Below are positions 1 through 11,795 of a DNA stretch of 64,000 bases, in pieces. Source of the stretch: Haematococcus lacustris (taxonomy: Eukaryota; Chlorophyta; Chlorophyceae; Chlamydomonadales; Haematococcaceae); the NCBI GenBank assembly GCA_030144725.1, contig JASKMD010000008.1:20162029-20226028 (forward strand), given 5' to 3'. Numbering within the stretch: position 1 is the stretch's first letter; the number at the start of each line of letters is the position of its first letter. The position numbers and the translations under genes are program-made. Under the pieces are notes generated by a model, which was not told the DNA's origin, did not search any database, and saw nothing but the letters and a program-made list of their open reading frames with translations.

Positions 1-3000
1 CAGCGCACCTGTCTGTATGCATGGGCTGCGGGGCCACCTCGGCGTCTTCATGCCGCCACATGCGCAGTGTGCGGCGCTGGAGGTCGTGTGAGAGCAGCGT
101 GTAGAACTCCAGCGTGGGGCCCAGGCCAGTGCCCACCTCGTTGAAGTACTCCAGTTCAAGGACGGCCCGCTGCCTTGCATACAGCTCCATGACCTGGTGG
201 TTATCGAGTGGCAATACGGGGTAGGGCTCCAGGCCAGGAGGTAGGGGTCGGGGAGGTGAGAGCAGGGAGGGCAAAGGTAAGAGTTGAGGGGAGGGGGTGG
301 GAGGTAAGGAGGTCTTTGTTGGCAAGGGGTTATGCAAATTGAGGGCAGGTCTCAGCACAAGCAGGTCTGGGTTATGACTACATGCCAGTGCTGAAAGCTC
401 CAGGGCGATGCATAGGGGAGGGCATTGGGTGGATAGCTTAGGGGCAGGCATCCTGGGGTTCGTGTCCATCCTCCTGCCCTGCCCTGCCCTGCCCTGCCCT
501 GCCCTGCCCTGCCCTGCCCTGCCCTGCCCTGCCCTGCCCTGCCCTGCCCTGCCCTGCCCTGCCCTGCCCTGCCCTGCCCTGCCCCACTGCCCTGCCACCC
601 ACCTTGATGGCTGACTCAAGGATGCGCTTCCGAGACACCCGGACCTTCTGGCGCTGCAGCCGCCCGATGCGCAGCTCACGAGACTCGCGATCCGCGGCAC
701 CGCCTGCCCCACCGCCCACCTCTGCAGCATTGAGCGCCTGCATGTGCTGCAACGCCCGGCCCAGGCCAAACGCAGTGCAGTAAAAGTACCGCCGCCGGAC
801 CTCAAAAGGGAACAAGTGGCGGCTGCTGGCTACGAGGAGGGGGCACCAGGCGGGAAGCCCGCCTCCACAGATGGAGAGCACGTCCTTCAGCTGCTGGCTG
901 AGTTTTGAGGCGAGTTTGCTGCTCACAAAGTCTTCACGAAGCACGCGGCCAAACACGGGTGCCTCTGCTGCTGAAGCGCTTGGAGCCAGGGTCAAGGCCA
1001 GGGCTTGGCCTGCAGCTGTGGCTGGTCCTTGCAGACCGCCCCTGTCTCTCCCCTCCTCACTGGCTGACTGCTGCTGCGGCTGGGGCAGGGTGTCAGGGGC
1101 GGTGCTGAGCATGTTAGTAGGCTGGCTAGTAGGCAAGGCGCCTGTGCTGCGAGGTGCTGTGGGTGGGGCCACAGGGGTAGCCCCTGCTGCTGCAATGGCT
1201 GCTGCTTTTTGGGCGGAAATGGCGTGCTCTGGTGAGGGCGTGCCCGAGGCAGTCGCTAGCCTGGGGCCAACCCTGTTGATGGCCTCCAGGATCTGTAGCA
1301 GCTGCAGCACTTCGCGGCATGCGTCGTTTGTGGCCAGCTGCGGCTGCACGCCCACGGACTCCACCTCACTGAGTGCGTTCAAAGCTGCGAAAGGCACCCC
1401 TGCTGCAGCCGCCACAGCTGACTTGGACACCTCTAAGCCCTGAGCCAGCCCTGCCTGGCCTCCGCCTTGCACTTCGCCCAGGGAGGAGTGACCCGAGGGT
1501 TTGCGGTCACACGAAGCGCCTGGACGGCCAGCCATGCTGGAGCCAGACGCCGCATGGCCACTCCCTTGCACAGGGCTTGCCCCTGCGCCGGCTCCCGAGG
1601 CAGCTGCGGTGTCTGCGGGGCTGGCTGAGCGGTAGTACAGGGTGTGCACTCCGGACCACATGTGGTGGCCTGGGCCTTGCACCCCCTCCCCACCATCCTC
1701 TGCATCCAGGTCGCCGCCAGCAGCTCCTGCCCCGCCGCCGCCGTTTTGCAGGTAGTGCTGCTGGATGGCTTGGAACACGGTGGCGCTGGAGGGCAGCACA
1801 CTGGAGCCTGACAGGAAGGTGAGGCGGGGCTGGGCGGTGAACACCGCCGCAGCCCCTGCGACTGCGGTCGCGTCGCTGCCATGACGGTCCACACTGTGCA
1901 GGGTGCTCCGCGCGCTGCCTGCCCCGCCGTGAGACCAGGCGCTAGGCCGTGCTGCATCAGCTCCCCCTGCACCAGCCTTGCTGGCCACAGCTGCCACGGG
2001 GCTGAGCCCGGAGTTGGCCAAGGTGGAGCTGGAAGGGGCACCTGCTGCAGTCCTGCTGTCCTCCCCGGCCTTGGCACTGGTGGCTGGCTGGAGAGACCCT
2101 CCTCCTCCCTGCTCCTGGCCTGCCCCAGCAGTGGCGGTGGCAACGGCGGCGATTGCTGCAGCGCCCTCCTCAATCTGCAGGTCGTGCACGTGCAGGGAGC
2201 CCAGCTCCATGTCATGGTCATCGTCGTCGTCCTCGTGGCGCATGTCCTCATCTAACTCGTCGTCATCCTCATCCTCATCATCTTCATCGTCATCATGGCC
2301 GTCAAAAATACCCTCTCCATCACCAGCTTCGCCGTCCCGGTCAAAAGGGTGCACTGCAAGGTGTCCAGCCAGCAAGACCAGTGTAAGCGTGACAGCATGC
2401 AAGGGAGTGTGAACACCAAGGAGGGGGGGTGTCAGGGACAAGGAGGAGGGCAGGAAGCACAGAGCAAAACACGTCAGCTGGTAATCTAATCTTGAAAGCA
2501 TGCTTCATGAACCCCACCCCACCCCACCCCACCCCACCCCACCCCACCCCACCCCACCCCACCCCACCCCACCCCACCCCACCCCACCCCACATACGGGA
2601 TCAAGGCGGCCAAGCACATCAAAGACATGCATAGACCAGGGCACTCTGCAGCAAAGACACAGCAAAGACATGCACGCAAGCAGGAGCCCCACAGGCACCT
2701 CACCATGAGAGCCAAGTAAGGGTGTGGGACCCCTCCCCATCATCATCCCATCGTCCTCATCCATGCGCCCCACCTCCTTCCCATCCCCCACTCCCATGCA
2801 CCCTGCATGGCTGGACAACCCAGGGGGTGGTGGCACTGCAGCCTTGCGCCCCGCCCCGCCCACTGGGGTCAGGGTGGAGCTCATGCTGGCAGAGCTGGCC
2901 ACTGGCGCAGTGACGGCTGCAGTGGGTTCGTTGCTGGCAGTGGTGGTGCTGCGGGCCCGTGCAGTGCTCGACCGGGTCACCCGCCTGGTGCTGGCATCCC

Positions 3001-3166
3001 CGGGGATGGGCTGGGCCTTGCTGCTGGTGGCTGCCGCAGCGCTTGCCATGGCAGCGGCTCGCTCAGTGGCAGACGCGAGCGCGGCACGCAAGCCGGACAT
3101 GATGCCAGCCCGCCCTGAACCTCGTGAACCAGACCCTGCACCTTGCTGCGGGCTCTGCAGGGTCTG

Positions 3167-3199
<33 letters not shown>

Positions 3200-6100
3200 T
3201 GAGGCAGTGGCACCCGCTGCTGTGCCTTTGGTGCTGGCGGAGGCTGGGGCTGGGACAGGGCTGCCTGCCAACCTGCCTCTGCTGCCCGACCCCGGAGTTG
3301 GGCTGATGGCTGAGGCGTGGCTGGCTGGGGCCCCTGCCCCAGCCCCAGCCCCTGGCCCTGCCCCTGTTGCTCCCCCTTCACCACTGCCTGGGGCGAGGCT
3401 GGCCCTGTTCACCGTGGCCTGGCCAGGCAAGCTGGCCGCTGAGCTGAGTCCCTTGCTGACCCTAGGCCACAGGAAGTCCTCTATCGCGGTCATCGAGGCC
3501 AAGGGCTCTATGAGCACGATGTTAGTGCCATAGTCGCGTAGTCCACGCTCACTGCTGTGCCGACACAGCCGGAGTTTGAAAGGCTGGGTCAGAGCAGCCA
3601 GGCCGCTAGAAAGAGAGTTGGTGCCCTGCAGGCCAGCGCCCCCGGACCCGTAGGAACCACTTCCCACTGACCGCCCCAGGCTGCCATACCCAAACCCCCC
3701 GTGGCGAGACAAGCTGCCTGAGCCTCCCAGCCCACTGCTACCCCCCGGCACCAGCAGCTGTGAGCAGATGACGGGGAAGGTCTCCATGGACGCCAGTGCC
3801 CCAAGCAGCTTGCGGACTAGGGCTAGGAGAGGGGGCGTGGGGCCGGAGTCAGGGGCGAGGCCTGCCTCCACAAACGCCCTCAAACGTTGCAGCAGGGCCG
3901 CGCGGCGGTCAGGCCCAGGTGGCAGGTCACGGCCCTGCAAGTGTTCACACAGCACCCTCACTGCCCCACTGCTCACTAGCTCAAACACTGACACGCTGCC
4001 TGCCGAGGCGGTTGCATCGTGGCTGCGGCGCGCGAGCGGGCTCCACTCTCGCGGACTGAGCACGGATGCCGCGTGGCTGGGAGTGGGCGAGGTCAACGCC
4101 CCCTTAGTGCTGCCCCCACTGCTGCCTGCCCCTGGCGGGCCGGGGGTGGTGGGAGCCCCCGCCCCCAGCATCTTGAGCAGTGCGGGCAGCACGTCAGGGT
4201 CTGTGGCGAGTCGCGAAGCCAAGGCTCGCAGCTGAGCCACTCCCGGCGTGTCCAGGGCCAGCTTGCCCCCTGCTGCCGGCAGAGTGCTGAAGTGTTGGTT
4301 GCGCAGCCGCTGCGCCCGCACAGCCAGCGCGTCACGCAGGGTGCTGGCAGTGGCAGGAGGGGAGGGGGCAGAGGCAGGGGCAGAGCCAGAGGCTTGGCGT
4401 GGAGTGATGGAAGTAGGGGCAGGGCTGGGGACCCCCTCCCCTTGTGCAGCACTGGTGCCTCGAGATGTGGAGGATGGTGCTGCCTTGCTGGCCACGGGTG
4501 GAGGGCTGGCAGGACCAGCTTTGGTACTGTCAGGGGGTGAGCGGGAGGAGCGGCGGCCACTGGAAGCCAGGGGGGCGGCTGAGCTAGGGAGGGAAGAGGA
4601 AGTGCCGGCATGGGGAGCAGCCTCAGCCTCTCGTAACAGCGCCTCTTTCAGGCGAGAAGAGGAGCGGGTGCCTGCACACGGCGCAGCAGGGCGGCGTGCT
4701 AGCTGGGGCTAGGGGCGTGTGGGCAGGCGTGTGGGAGGTGGTGGTGGCTGTGGTAGCGGCATTGGCTGTGGTGTCATAAGCAGTCTGCCCTTGGGCCTGG
4801 CCACAGCCCACACCACCTTGGTGATACCTCGCTGCCTGGGGCCACAACCTCCTATGCTGCCACAGGCAGTTCACAATCACTGGTACAGCTGCCACGCAGC
4901 TGCTGTCACTGGCGGTGGCCGCAGCTGCCCCTGCCCTTGCCCTTGCCGACCCTTCCCATTGCTTTCATCTGTGCTGTGATGATGCCATGAGTAGGTGTAG
5001 AGGTCGCATCATGAGCTGTCAAATCCCACACCTTGCCTCATTCATGTGGGTGGCACAACCCCATTGGCAGCAGCAGGAGCAGCTGAATAACAAGGCTGAC
5101 AAGGCTGTATGACCTGCCCAAGCAGCATGGTGTGCAGCATGGTGTGCAGCAAGCATGTAGCATGTTGGGTGCTGCTGCTGCTGGCCAGTTGCCTGACTAA
5201 GCAGCCCCTCCCCCTGCCTATGTCCCTGCCCAACCTCCACGTCTGTCCTACACCATCTAATCCGCCTCCCTCCCCCCAATCGCTCTCACTCTTGGGTGCT
5301 GATGTGGGTCCCGGCCCCCCAGCTCCTGCTGCTGCTCCAGCCCCCCCTGCCTCGCCCCCAGCCCCCTGTCCTGGCTGGGGGGCTGGCGACGCTGAGCCAG
5401 ACGCGGTGCCTGCCTTGCTGGCCAGCTGGTCCAGCGCATGCACCACCCCTTCCTTGACGAACAGCAGGGAAAAGTGCTGTGGCAGCTGGGTCATCAAGAT
5501 CTCCGCCATGTGCAGCCCTGCTGCTGCAGCAGAGGAGTCCCGGGCTGTCAGGAGGGTGGCCACAAAGCTGGCGATGGGTACGTCCTCCAGGGCGTTTGCC
5601 AGCACTGAGGGAGGGGGTGCAGCTAGGAGGCGCACTATGGCGCTCAGGCATTTGTTCCGCACCTGCGGCATCAGCCAGAGGGAGGGGCAGCAGGGAGGGG
5701 TTGCGGAAGAGGGTCCAGGATGGAGGGGGCTGCTGCTATACCAGACAGATGGCTTCAACGAGTGTGAGGAACTCTGTAGGAAGAGAGACAGAGAGGAGAG
5801 AAGGGAGGAGGAAGGGGGGAGGGCCCATACCCCTGCCCTGCTGTACCATGCCCTGACCCCTATACCGCTTCACACCAGCAAGGCCCAACAATGCAGCGCT
5901 GGGAAATCACCTGTGGCAGCACTGTGGCGGCATGCAGCTGCAGCAGCAGCGGCAGCAGCTGGCAGCAGAGGGTGCTCAGCAGCTCAGGGTGCTCCACCAG
6001 GTTCGCCGCTCGCTCTTGCGCCCCGCTGCTGCCACCAGGCCCCCCCGTCTCACCACCGCTGCCCCTAGCCCCATTTGGCCGCTGCTGCCTGAACCCCATA

Positions 6101-7726
6101 CCCCCGCCCCCAGCCGCCTGTGCTGCAACTCCATTGCTGGCCCCCTGCTTGGCCTTGTCTGCGCCTGAGAGGCCGCCCTCCGCTCCTTCCTGACCGCCCA
6201 GCCTTGCAGCAGCTGCTGCTGCAGCCCCAGCTGGCCCGGCCACCGCGGCAGCTGGCAGGGCTGGCAGGTTGTCCAGCATGAGCTGGGGTGAGTCTGGCAG
6301 TGCTGGCATCAGCTCACATATGAGCGCCAGCACCTCGTACAGCTGGTCAGCTGAGCGCAGCATGCTGGTGGTGGAGCCGCTGGCACTGGGCAGGAGTGAT
6401 GAAGTGGCCAGGAGTGTGACCAGCACCCGCAGGATGCCTCCCTCCAGCAGCTGGCGGGTCACGGCAGGGGAGCTGCTGGCGCAGGCTGCCAGCAGCTTGA
6501 TGAGCGAGTAGAAGGTGGTGAGGGACAGCTGGGAGGTCACGGTGCCGCTCTCACTCAGGGCGATCTGCACACGGCATATGGGGTCTGAGCAATGGCAGTA
6601 GCAGGAGGGAGGACTTGGGACAGGAGGAGGGGTGAGTGACATGAGAAACGAAAGCAGGATAGGCGAACGTGGCCTAGGCCGCCAAGCAGCCTAGGCCTAC
6701 AGGGGCCTAGGCCTACAGGGGCCTACAGGGGCCTAGGCCTAGGCCTACAGGTGGCTTGGCCGCCAAGCAGGCTTGGCCTACAGGGGCAAGCCTACAGGGG
6801 CAAGCAGCCTAAGCAACAGGGGCCTAGGCCACCAAGCAGCCCTTTCATGGTTTCTGAACATGGCTCTATTCCATGGACCGTGATGTGCCTGTTGCTTTGC
6901 CCTGTGTTAAGCCCTGAGCCCTTGCATGCGCTGTGCCTGTGGCTGTGACTATAGCTGAGCTGGCTGCGACTGGCTGTGCATTGTGCTCATGGGCGCCTGG
7001 CCACTGCTGGCCACTGCTGCGCACCGCCTGCACCCACCAGCTGCAGCGCCTGTGGGATGAGTCCGCTGCTGCTGAGTAGGGTCAACAAGCCAGGCTGGGA
7101 GCCCAAGGCTGAAGCTATGTGTGAGAGCGAGGAGCAGGCGCTGTTCACGACCTTGGGGTCCTGCGGACATGCAGGCAGCAGGCATCACAAGTCTGGCCCA
7201 CTATGAGGCTCTGGTGGTGTCTACAAGTTCAGTGACGCAGCGTGACTATCAGCTAGCCATCCTCGCCATTCCTCCGCGTGCTGCTGCTGCAGAGCTTACG
7301 ATCCTGACAGCTTGTCACCCCAACAAGAGCTGTAGCCTGCTTGCTGACTGCTCCCTGGTTGCTGCTGCCTGCCTGCTTGCTGCCTGCTTGCTGCCTGCTT
7401 GCTGCCTGCTTGCTGCCTGCTTGCTGCCTGCTTGCTCCCTGCTTGCTGCCTGCCTGTTTGCTGCCTGCCTGCTTGCTGCTTGCTTGCTGCCTGCTAGGTT
7501 CCGCTGGGTGCCTGCTAGGTTCCGCTGGGTGCCTGCATCCAGCATCATCCTGCCACACCGTGTTCTGCAGCAGGTTGATGAGCAGGGGCACTGCCTCCTG
7601 GACCATGCTCAAGCTGCTGGGCGAAAGGTTGCGGCACATGGTGCTGGCAGTGGCTACAGCCATGCGCTGCACGCTGGTGGGGAAGAAGTCCAAGTAGGAT
7701 AGCACCTGCATCCGCCAGCAGCACAG

Positions 7727-7758
<32 letters not shown>

Positions 7759-9525
7759 CATACACAGCTGTAAGGCAGGTAGGATGCCTAACTGACCTGC
7801 AACCTGCCATGCTGCATGCGCTGCAGCGCCCACTGTCTGCTCCCCCTCAGTGCCACTGCAGCTGTGACTGAGAGTGAGCTACCTTTGCGGTGTTCGGTGG
7901 CCCCCTTATCAACCCCTATCTACAGCCAGCGCTTGGTCAAGCAGACTACCAGCCGAGCTGGGTTGCGCCTCACACCCTGCCCTGGCACCATGCCGTGTAG
8001 CAGCTGGATGCTGAGTGTCCTCCCCACCACCCCAACTCACCGCCAACAAACCACCTTGCTGCAGCAGTGCCGGGGAGTGCTCATGGGACAGCTTCTCCAA
8101 GGCCTGTGGACACCACACTGCACGCGTTGACAGCGCTGCACAGCTGGCACAGCCGACACCTTCTACCCGGTGGGGACAAGCTAGCTCTACGTGCGTGCAA
8201 CGTGTTGCCCAGGTGAGGAGCCTGTAAGTGCACATATCTGTTCCTAGATGTGCTGCTGATCTGAGCTGTGACACTGCTTGCTCAATTGCTACTACTGGTC
8301 CCAGTTTTGGCAGACTGCGCCACATCCTGATGCTGTCCTGATCCCTGCATTGGCCCAGCCTGCTGCCACAGCCCTGCGATCTGCGGCATAGGGCACAGCT
8401 CTCTGCTCTAGGCCTGCTGGATGGCAGACCTGCAGTGACTGCTCTGCCAAATCGATGTACTCGATTGTGAGCAAGCGCTGGCAGAAGGAGGACACCGCTC
8501 CATGTCGAACGATGGGGGCACAGGACTGGGGAATGACATCTGCCATGAATGTCAGAGCCCGGGCTGCCAGCAGCATCATGTCTGGATTGTGCTCCGCATT
8601 CAAGCATTGTACCTGCAGGGAGGGGAGCAGTGCACGTCACAACCCGAGGCAACCATGCTGCTTGGGCCGATCTAAGACCTACCAGGAGCGGCACGGCGCT
8701 TTCTATAGGAAAGGACGCCAGCGCATCCTCGGACGATATCGAGATGACCTCGCACAGCTCCGTCAGAGCACCCAATTGCGAGCTTTCGTCGTCTACTTGC
8801 CTAAGGTTTGCAAGGATAGCCTGCAGAAGAGCATGCGCGGCGTCCTGGAGCAAGTGGCAAACTGTGCAGCAAGCCCCAGCGGTGCCGCGGACTTACTCTG
8901 AAACGCGAGCCTCCGCCCATCCCTCCCAGTATGTCGTCAAAGCCCGCTCCCAGTTTGCGCAACAGCCCCTGCAGCGCCCTGTAATGCCAGAAAGGACCGG
9001 CAAACTGTGAGCAACGATGGCAACTGCTACGCCACGCCACGCCACGCCACGCCACGCTTACATGCTGGCTGAACCAGGACCAGCGTCGTCCTACGCGTAT
9101 CGGCATCAACAAACGTACAGTCTTGGGACATGGACCGCGCAGGACAGTGGGCCAACAAGCTGTTTGCTAACCTGTTCCTCCTCATCACGCCCGGTGCTCC
9201 TGAGGGACATCTCGGTGAGGTGGAAAGATCGATGGTCCACGGGCTGCGGGGGGGCTGGCCTGGCCTGTTCCTCTGGCGCTGGCGCAGCTACAGATGCCGC
9301 GACAGGCGCGCTTGCTGATGCGTCCGCGTCAGTGGTTGCGGGAGGCTGGGAGAGCGAGGGGGGTTTGGTACGTGCTCGGGAGGGTTGTGCTGGGCTTAAC
9401 GAGCGCTGCCGCTTGTTGCCACGACCAGCAGCTCCCAGGCTCTCTGCCTTTTCAGTACTAGCTCGCCGCTTGTTTTTATTAACAGTTTGGGGCTCCTTGC
9501 TAGCAATGGGGCCTTTCCGTGTCAT
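1..9525 (-). CDS. UPL3: UPL3/KAKTUS-type HECT E3 ubiquitin ligase (3' end off window)
   Basis: Armadillo-repeat HECT ubiquitin ligase of the plant UPL3/UPL4 (animal TRIP12) group, which transfers ubiquitin from an E2 to substrates. Thirteen exons fit with consistent phases: 9525-9172, 9004-8897, 8844-8683, 8612-8430, 8103-8041, 7705-7559, 7151-7038, 6564-5911, 5771-5742, 5662-5290, 4671-2704, 2353-603, 193-1, about 2030 residues so far. Family landmarks are a basic N-terminus (NKNKRRAS), LQGLLRKLGAG, ARM blocks such as LLTIEYIDLAEQSLQ and YLDFFPTSVQRM, then QPFKLRLCRHSSER and IEPLASMTAIEDFLWPR. An acidic linker and KVRVSRKRILESAIK follow, and then the start of HECT, EYFNEVGTGLGPTLEFYTLL. The catalytic cysteine lies beyond the left edge. 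Exon 9 is only 30 nt. Exons 11 and 12 are swollen by Ala/Ser/Gly low complexity. UPL3 versus UPL4 is not resolved. Confidence 0.93.
472..584. repeat. (CCCTG)n microsatellite in a UPL3 intron
   Basis: About 22 perfect copies of a 5-bp unit. They lie in the intron between the exon ending at 603 (AAG then GTGGGT on the minus strand) and the exon starting at 193, so the open reading through it is not coding. Confidence 0.9.
2512..2592. repeat. (CCCCA)n microsatellite in a UPL3 intron
   Basis: About 16 perfect 5-bp units inside the intron between UPL3 exons 11 (ends 2704) and 12 (starts 2353). Confidence 0.9.
6664..6835. repeat. CCTAGGCCTA / GCCGCCAAGCAG intronic repeats
   Basis: Irregular direct repeats built from GGCCTAGGCC, CCTACAGGGG and GCCGCCAAGCAG blocks, many of them self-complementary. 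They sit in the intron between UPL3 exons 7 and 8. No gene seen. Confidence 0.7.
7366..7530. repeat. CTGCTTGCTGC tandem repeats in a UPL3 intron
   Basis: Imperfect tandem array of 11-bp CTGCTTGCTGC-like units followed by a doubled GCCTGCTAGGTTCCGCTGGGT block. It lies between UPL3 exons 6 and 7. A separate AGGC tetranucleotide run occurs at about 7725-7758. Confidence 0.8.
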
Positions 9526-9588
9526 ATCCTCGCTCCCCAGAGCTCATCAGAGATCCTTAGCAGCCTTCCAAACAGACTTTGTCGAGTG

Positions 9589-9602
9589 CCGACCTTTATA
9601 AA
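9589..9602 (-). promoter_or_regulatory. possible TATA box of UPL3
   Basis: Minus-strand GTTTATAAAGG lies about 65-75 bp upstream of the UPL3 start codon at 9525, a reasonable core-promoter spacing. Position and motif are the only evidence. Confidence 0.4.
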
Positions 9603-10129
9603 CTTTTTGTACAGCACACACCATTTTGAAAGGGCGGTGTGCGAGAAACGTAGCACACACATCCTGTTGTGTGCACCCTTCACACTATGTTAGACCAACT
9701 TGTTTAGCTGTACTGTGGGGGGCAATGTGACGCCAGGGGTGTGCACTGGGTCATCGCCATGGCTCCGCATAGTGTGAGACGGCCGGGGCGCACCGCCTCG
9801 GGCAGCTCGCACGATACGTCTATGCAGGTGGGTGGGATACACACGCGCGGCGACTATCCCGCTAGATCGCTTGGCTACATCGACGCCCGCCCAGAAGTGA
9901 CCGTTTAAGCCGACCCAACGAAAGGCTGGCACACAGGCTTTGGACTAGGTCATGTTGGCATAACCTGCCTTTGTTTGGGTGGGTTGTTATTGCATGCCTA
10001 TTTCAAAGGCCCTACAACAATCCAGAGTGAGGAGCAGCTGGACCATGAGAAGGCCCCCAAAGTGCAGACTGGAAGTCGCAAGCAGGGCAGGTGCACCACC
10101 GCCTGCTGCGCCCAGCCTGGAGCCAGCAG
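9603..10129. other. intergenic, no gene recognised
   Basis: Upstream of UPL3. Contains short GTGTGC/CACACA-rich stretches near 9640-9690 but no ORF with recognisable protein and no RNA gene that I can see. The right part, from about 10000, grades into a Fanzor relic. Confidence 0.5.
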
Positions 10130-10530
10130 CGTGACTAGCCAGTGCGTAGCCTGATGTGGTGCCCGGTAGTGACCCCACATCCTGATACAGCCCCCATGCA
10201 ACAGACTCAGAGCCTGGGCCCAACACTCCCCCGCCAGCCAAGCGCAGCAAGCACACCAAGGCTAAGCAGGCAGCTGAGCCCACCAAGGGCAAAGGCAAGG
10301 TCCACGGCAAGGCTGCTAAGGCAAAGCCAGCACCACAGCCAGGCAGGTGGCTGGACAGGGACTGCAATGCAGCGCTGAACATGCAGCGCATTGGGGAGAG
10401 CAGGTGGCGCCCGCGGGAGCTGTGCTGGTGGCCTGAGCAGGCAGCTCTACCAGCCAAGGGCAAGGAGTACCCTGAGCTGGGCGACAAGCCTCATCAGCTT
10501 GTGTGGAGCTGCTGCATGACACGCAAGTAA
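10130..10530 (+). pseudogene. Fanzor C-terminal relic, DRDCNAALN type
   Basis: The final part of a Fanzor nuclease. An early block reads VRSLMWCP. After a frame change, a Lys/Ala/Pro-rich linker leads to GRWLDRDCNAALNMQRIGES, the RuvC-III block with its catalytic Asp, then KGKEYPELG and a stop at 10528-10530. Nothing N-terminal (RuvC-I, RuvC-II) precedes it on this strand and the two blocks are in different frames, so the copy is dead. It is close in sequence to the relic at 19520-20640, not to the intact copy at 11796-14664. Confidence 0.8.
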
Positions 10531-10617
10531 GGTTATCCAAGCAAGCTGATTGAGCACTGAAGGATTGACTGGCACCTGACCGCAATCATTTCTATGAAAT
10601 TATAGGGAGATAAAGAA

Positions 10618-10830
10618 TTCCGCCGGGAAGTGCCTCACCGCCTCCTTCAGCATCTGGCTGACTGCAACACCCCTGCATTGAAGCCAGCTGCACCATAGGC
10701 CAGTGCCAGGGGACTGTCTGGCCACCGTTGCTTGGCCTGCTTGATGAGCTACAGCCACACATGGTACAACACACTTGGCACACATGTGTAAGGTCAGGTT
10801 TATCAGCAGCAGCAACATGTGGCCAGGTGT
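10618..10830 (-). pseudogene. Fanzor RuvC-II exon fragment
   Basis: Opposite-strand fragment matching exon 3 of the intact Fanzor (12265-12512) and its upstream intron. The blocks WPDSPLALAYGAAGFN and then degraded QKEAV-like sequence are readable, and the intronic ACATGTGTAAGGTCAGG is shared with 12546-12562. It lacks DEFRTS and everything else, so it is a decayed partial copy. Confidence 0.7.
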
Positions 10831-10899
10831 AGAGTTGGCCAGGTGTAAGAGCGCGTTTACAATGGACGGAGTAAAGAGAAAAGAGAAAAGAGATTTTAT

Positions 10900-11043
10900 T
10901 TCTTTTCATCTCTTTCTCTCCATCTCCGTTGGCCCTCCATCTCCATCTCCATCTCCGTTGGACCGTTGGCGGTAGCTAGAGGGTAGAGGAGATGGAGATG
11001 GAGATGGAGGCCAACGGAGATGAAGAGAAAGAGATGAAAAGGA
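10900..11043. repeat. 57-bp inverted repeat (long hairpin)
   Basis: Left arm 10900-10956 and right arm 10988-11043 are reverse complements over about 56 bp with one gap and one or two mismatches, separated by 31 bp. The arms are purine/pyrimidine skewed (CTCCATCTCC against GGAGATGGAG). Transcription would give a long double-stranded stem. No ORF inside. Confidence 0.85.
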
Positions 11044-11159
11044 AAAATCTATTCCATGCAACCATCCGCACTCAATACGCAAGTTAAGCGTACGGAGCAT
11101 TGGTATAAAAGTTACAGCGTCTCAACAGACGGTCGGGACCTATTTTTGACGGTCAACTC

Positions 11160-11382
11160 CTGAACCCCACAGCCCTCATGCAGCAAAATAAAACATGAGT
11201 TGGAATCAAACCAGGCTGCGAGCTCATCATTGTAAAGGCTACTGACCGTGAGCCTACTGCCCACTTCAGCTCAGTCTTCTGGTGTGTGTGCCTGTGCCAG
11301 TGCCTGTGCCTGCGCCACACACATCCCCTTTGTGAGGGGTTCATTGTTTTTTTATATTGGAACTGTCTTGCGCTGTAGCTGG
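11160..11382 (-). ncRNA. candidate Fanzor omega/f RNA region, copy 1
   Basis: Non-coding block directly 3' of a Fanzor tail. The tail stop is at 11383-11385; upstream of it, 11386-11440 reads ADKPLLLKWQRKLQQ. It contains the hairpin CCCCT-CACAA-AGGGG and the conserved strings GGCACACACACCAGAAG, GAGCTGAAGTGGGC and GTCAGTAGCC. The same strings, in the same order, follow the stop codons of three other Fanzor ends in the window (11570-11795, 46051-46275, 50495-50720). In known Fanzor/TnpB loci the guide RNA comes from the 3' end and downstream flank, so I infer an RNA gene or element end here; transcription is unproven. Confidence 0.5.
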
Positions 11383-11569
11383 CTATTGCTGCAGCTTGCG
11401 CTGCCACTTGAGCAATAGGGGCTTGTCGGCTATCTCTCACTCCTCCCTACGTGCCTCTTGTGGTGTTTTGCTGCAAGCTATGCAGGACGTGCGGTCTCAG
11501 CCGGTAAGGTGGTAAGGTGGTGAGGTTTGTTGAGCCATTATGGTGTTGCAGAAGAAACTGACATTGCAA

Positions 11570-11795
11570 CTCATGCTACACCAAAATAAAGCATGAGGAA
11601 TCGATCCGGGCTGCGAGTCCATCATTGTAAAGGCTACTGACAGTGTGCCTCATGCCCACTTCAGCTCAGCCTTCTGGTGTGTGTGCCTGTGCCAAAGCCC
11701 TAGTTGCTCAAAAAAAAACACATCCCCTTTGTGAGGGGTAAAGTATTTGTTTTTGTCGGATTGTCTTGAGCTGTAGCTGACACAACAGGGGCTTG
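11570..11795 (-). ncRNA. candidate Fanzor omega/f RNA region, copy 2 (of the intact gene)
   Basis: Immediately downstream of the intact Fanzor stop (11796-11798). It shares with copy 1 the CCCCT-CACAA-AGGGG hairpin, CACACACCAGAAGGCTGAGC, the GAAGTGGGC block and the CAGTAGCCTTTACAATGATG block, interrupted only by an A-rich run. If the gene is active, this is where its guide RNA scaffold should lie, with the variable guide at the low-coordinate end near 11560. The family rule is established; the assignment is inference. Confidence 0.55.

Noticed and set aside
438..602. C-terminal Gln-Gly-Arg-Ala repeat as part of UPL3
   Set aside because: A GT donor after SAIK and an acceptor before VMELY restore the conserved family sequence, so the repeat is intronic.
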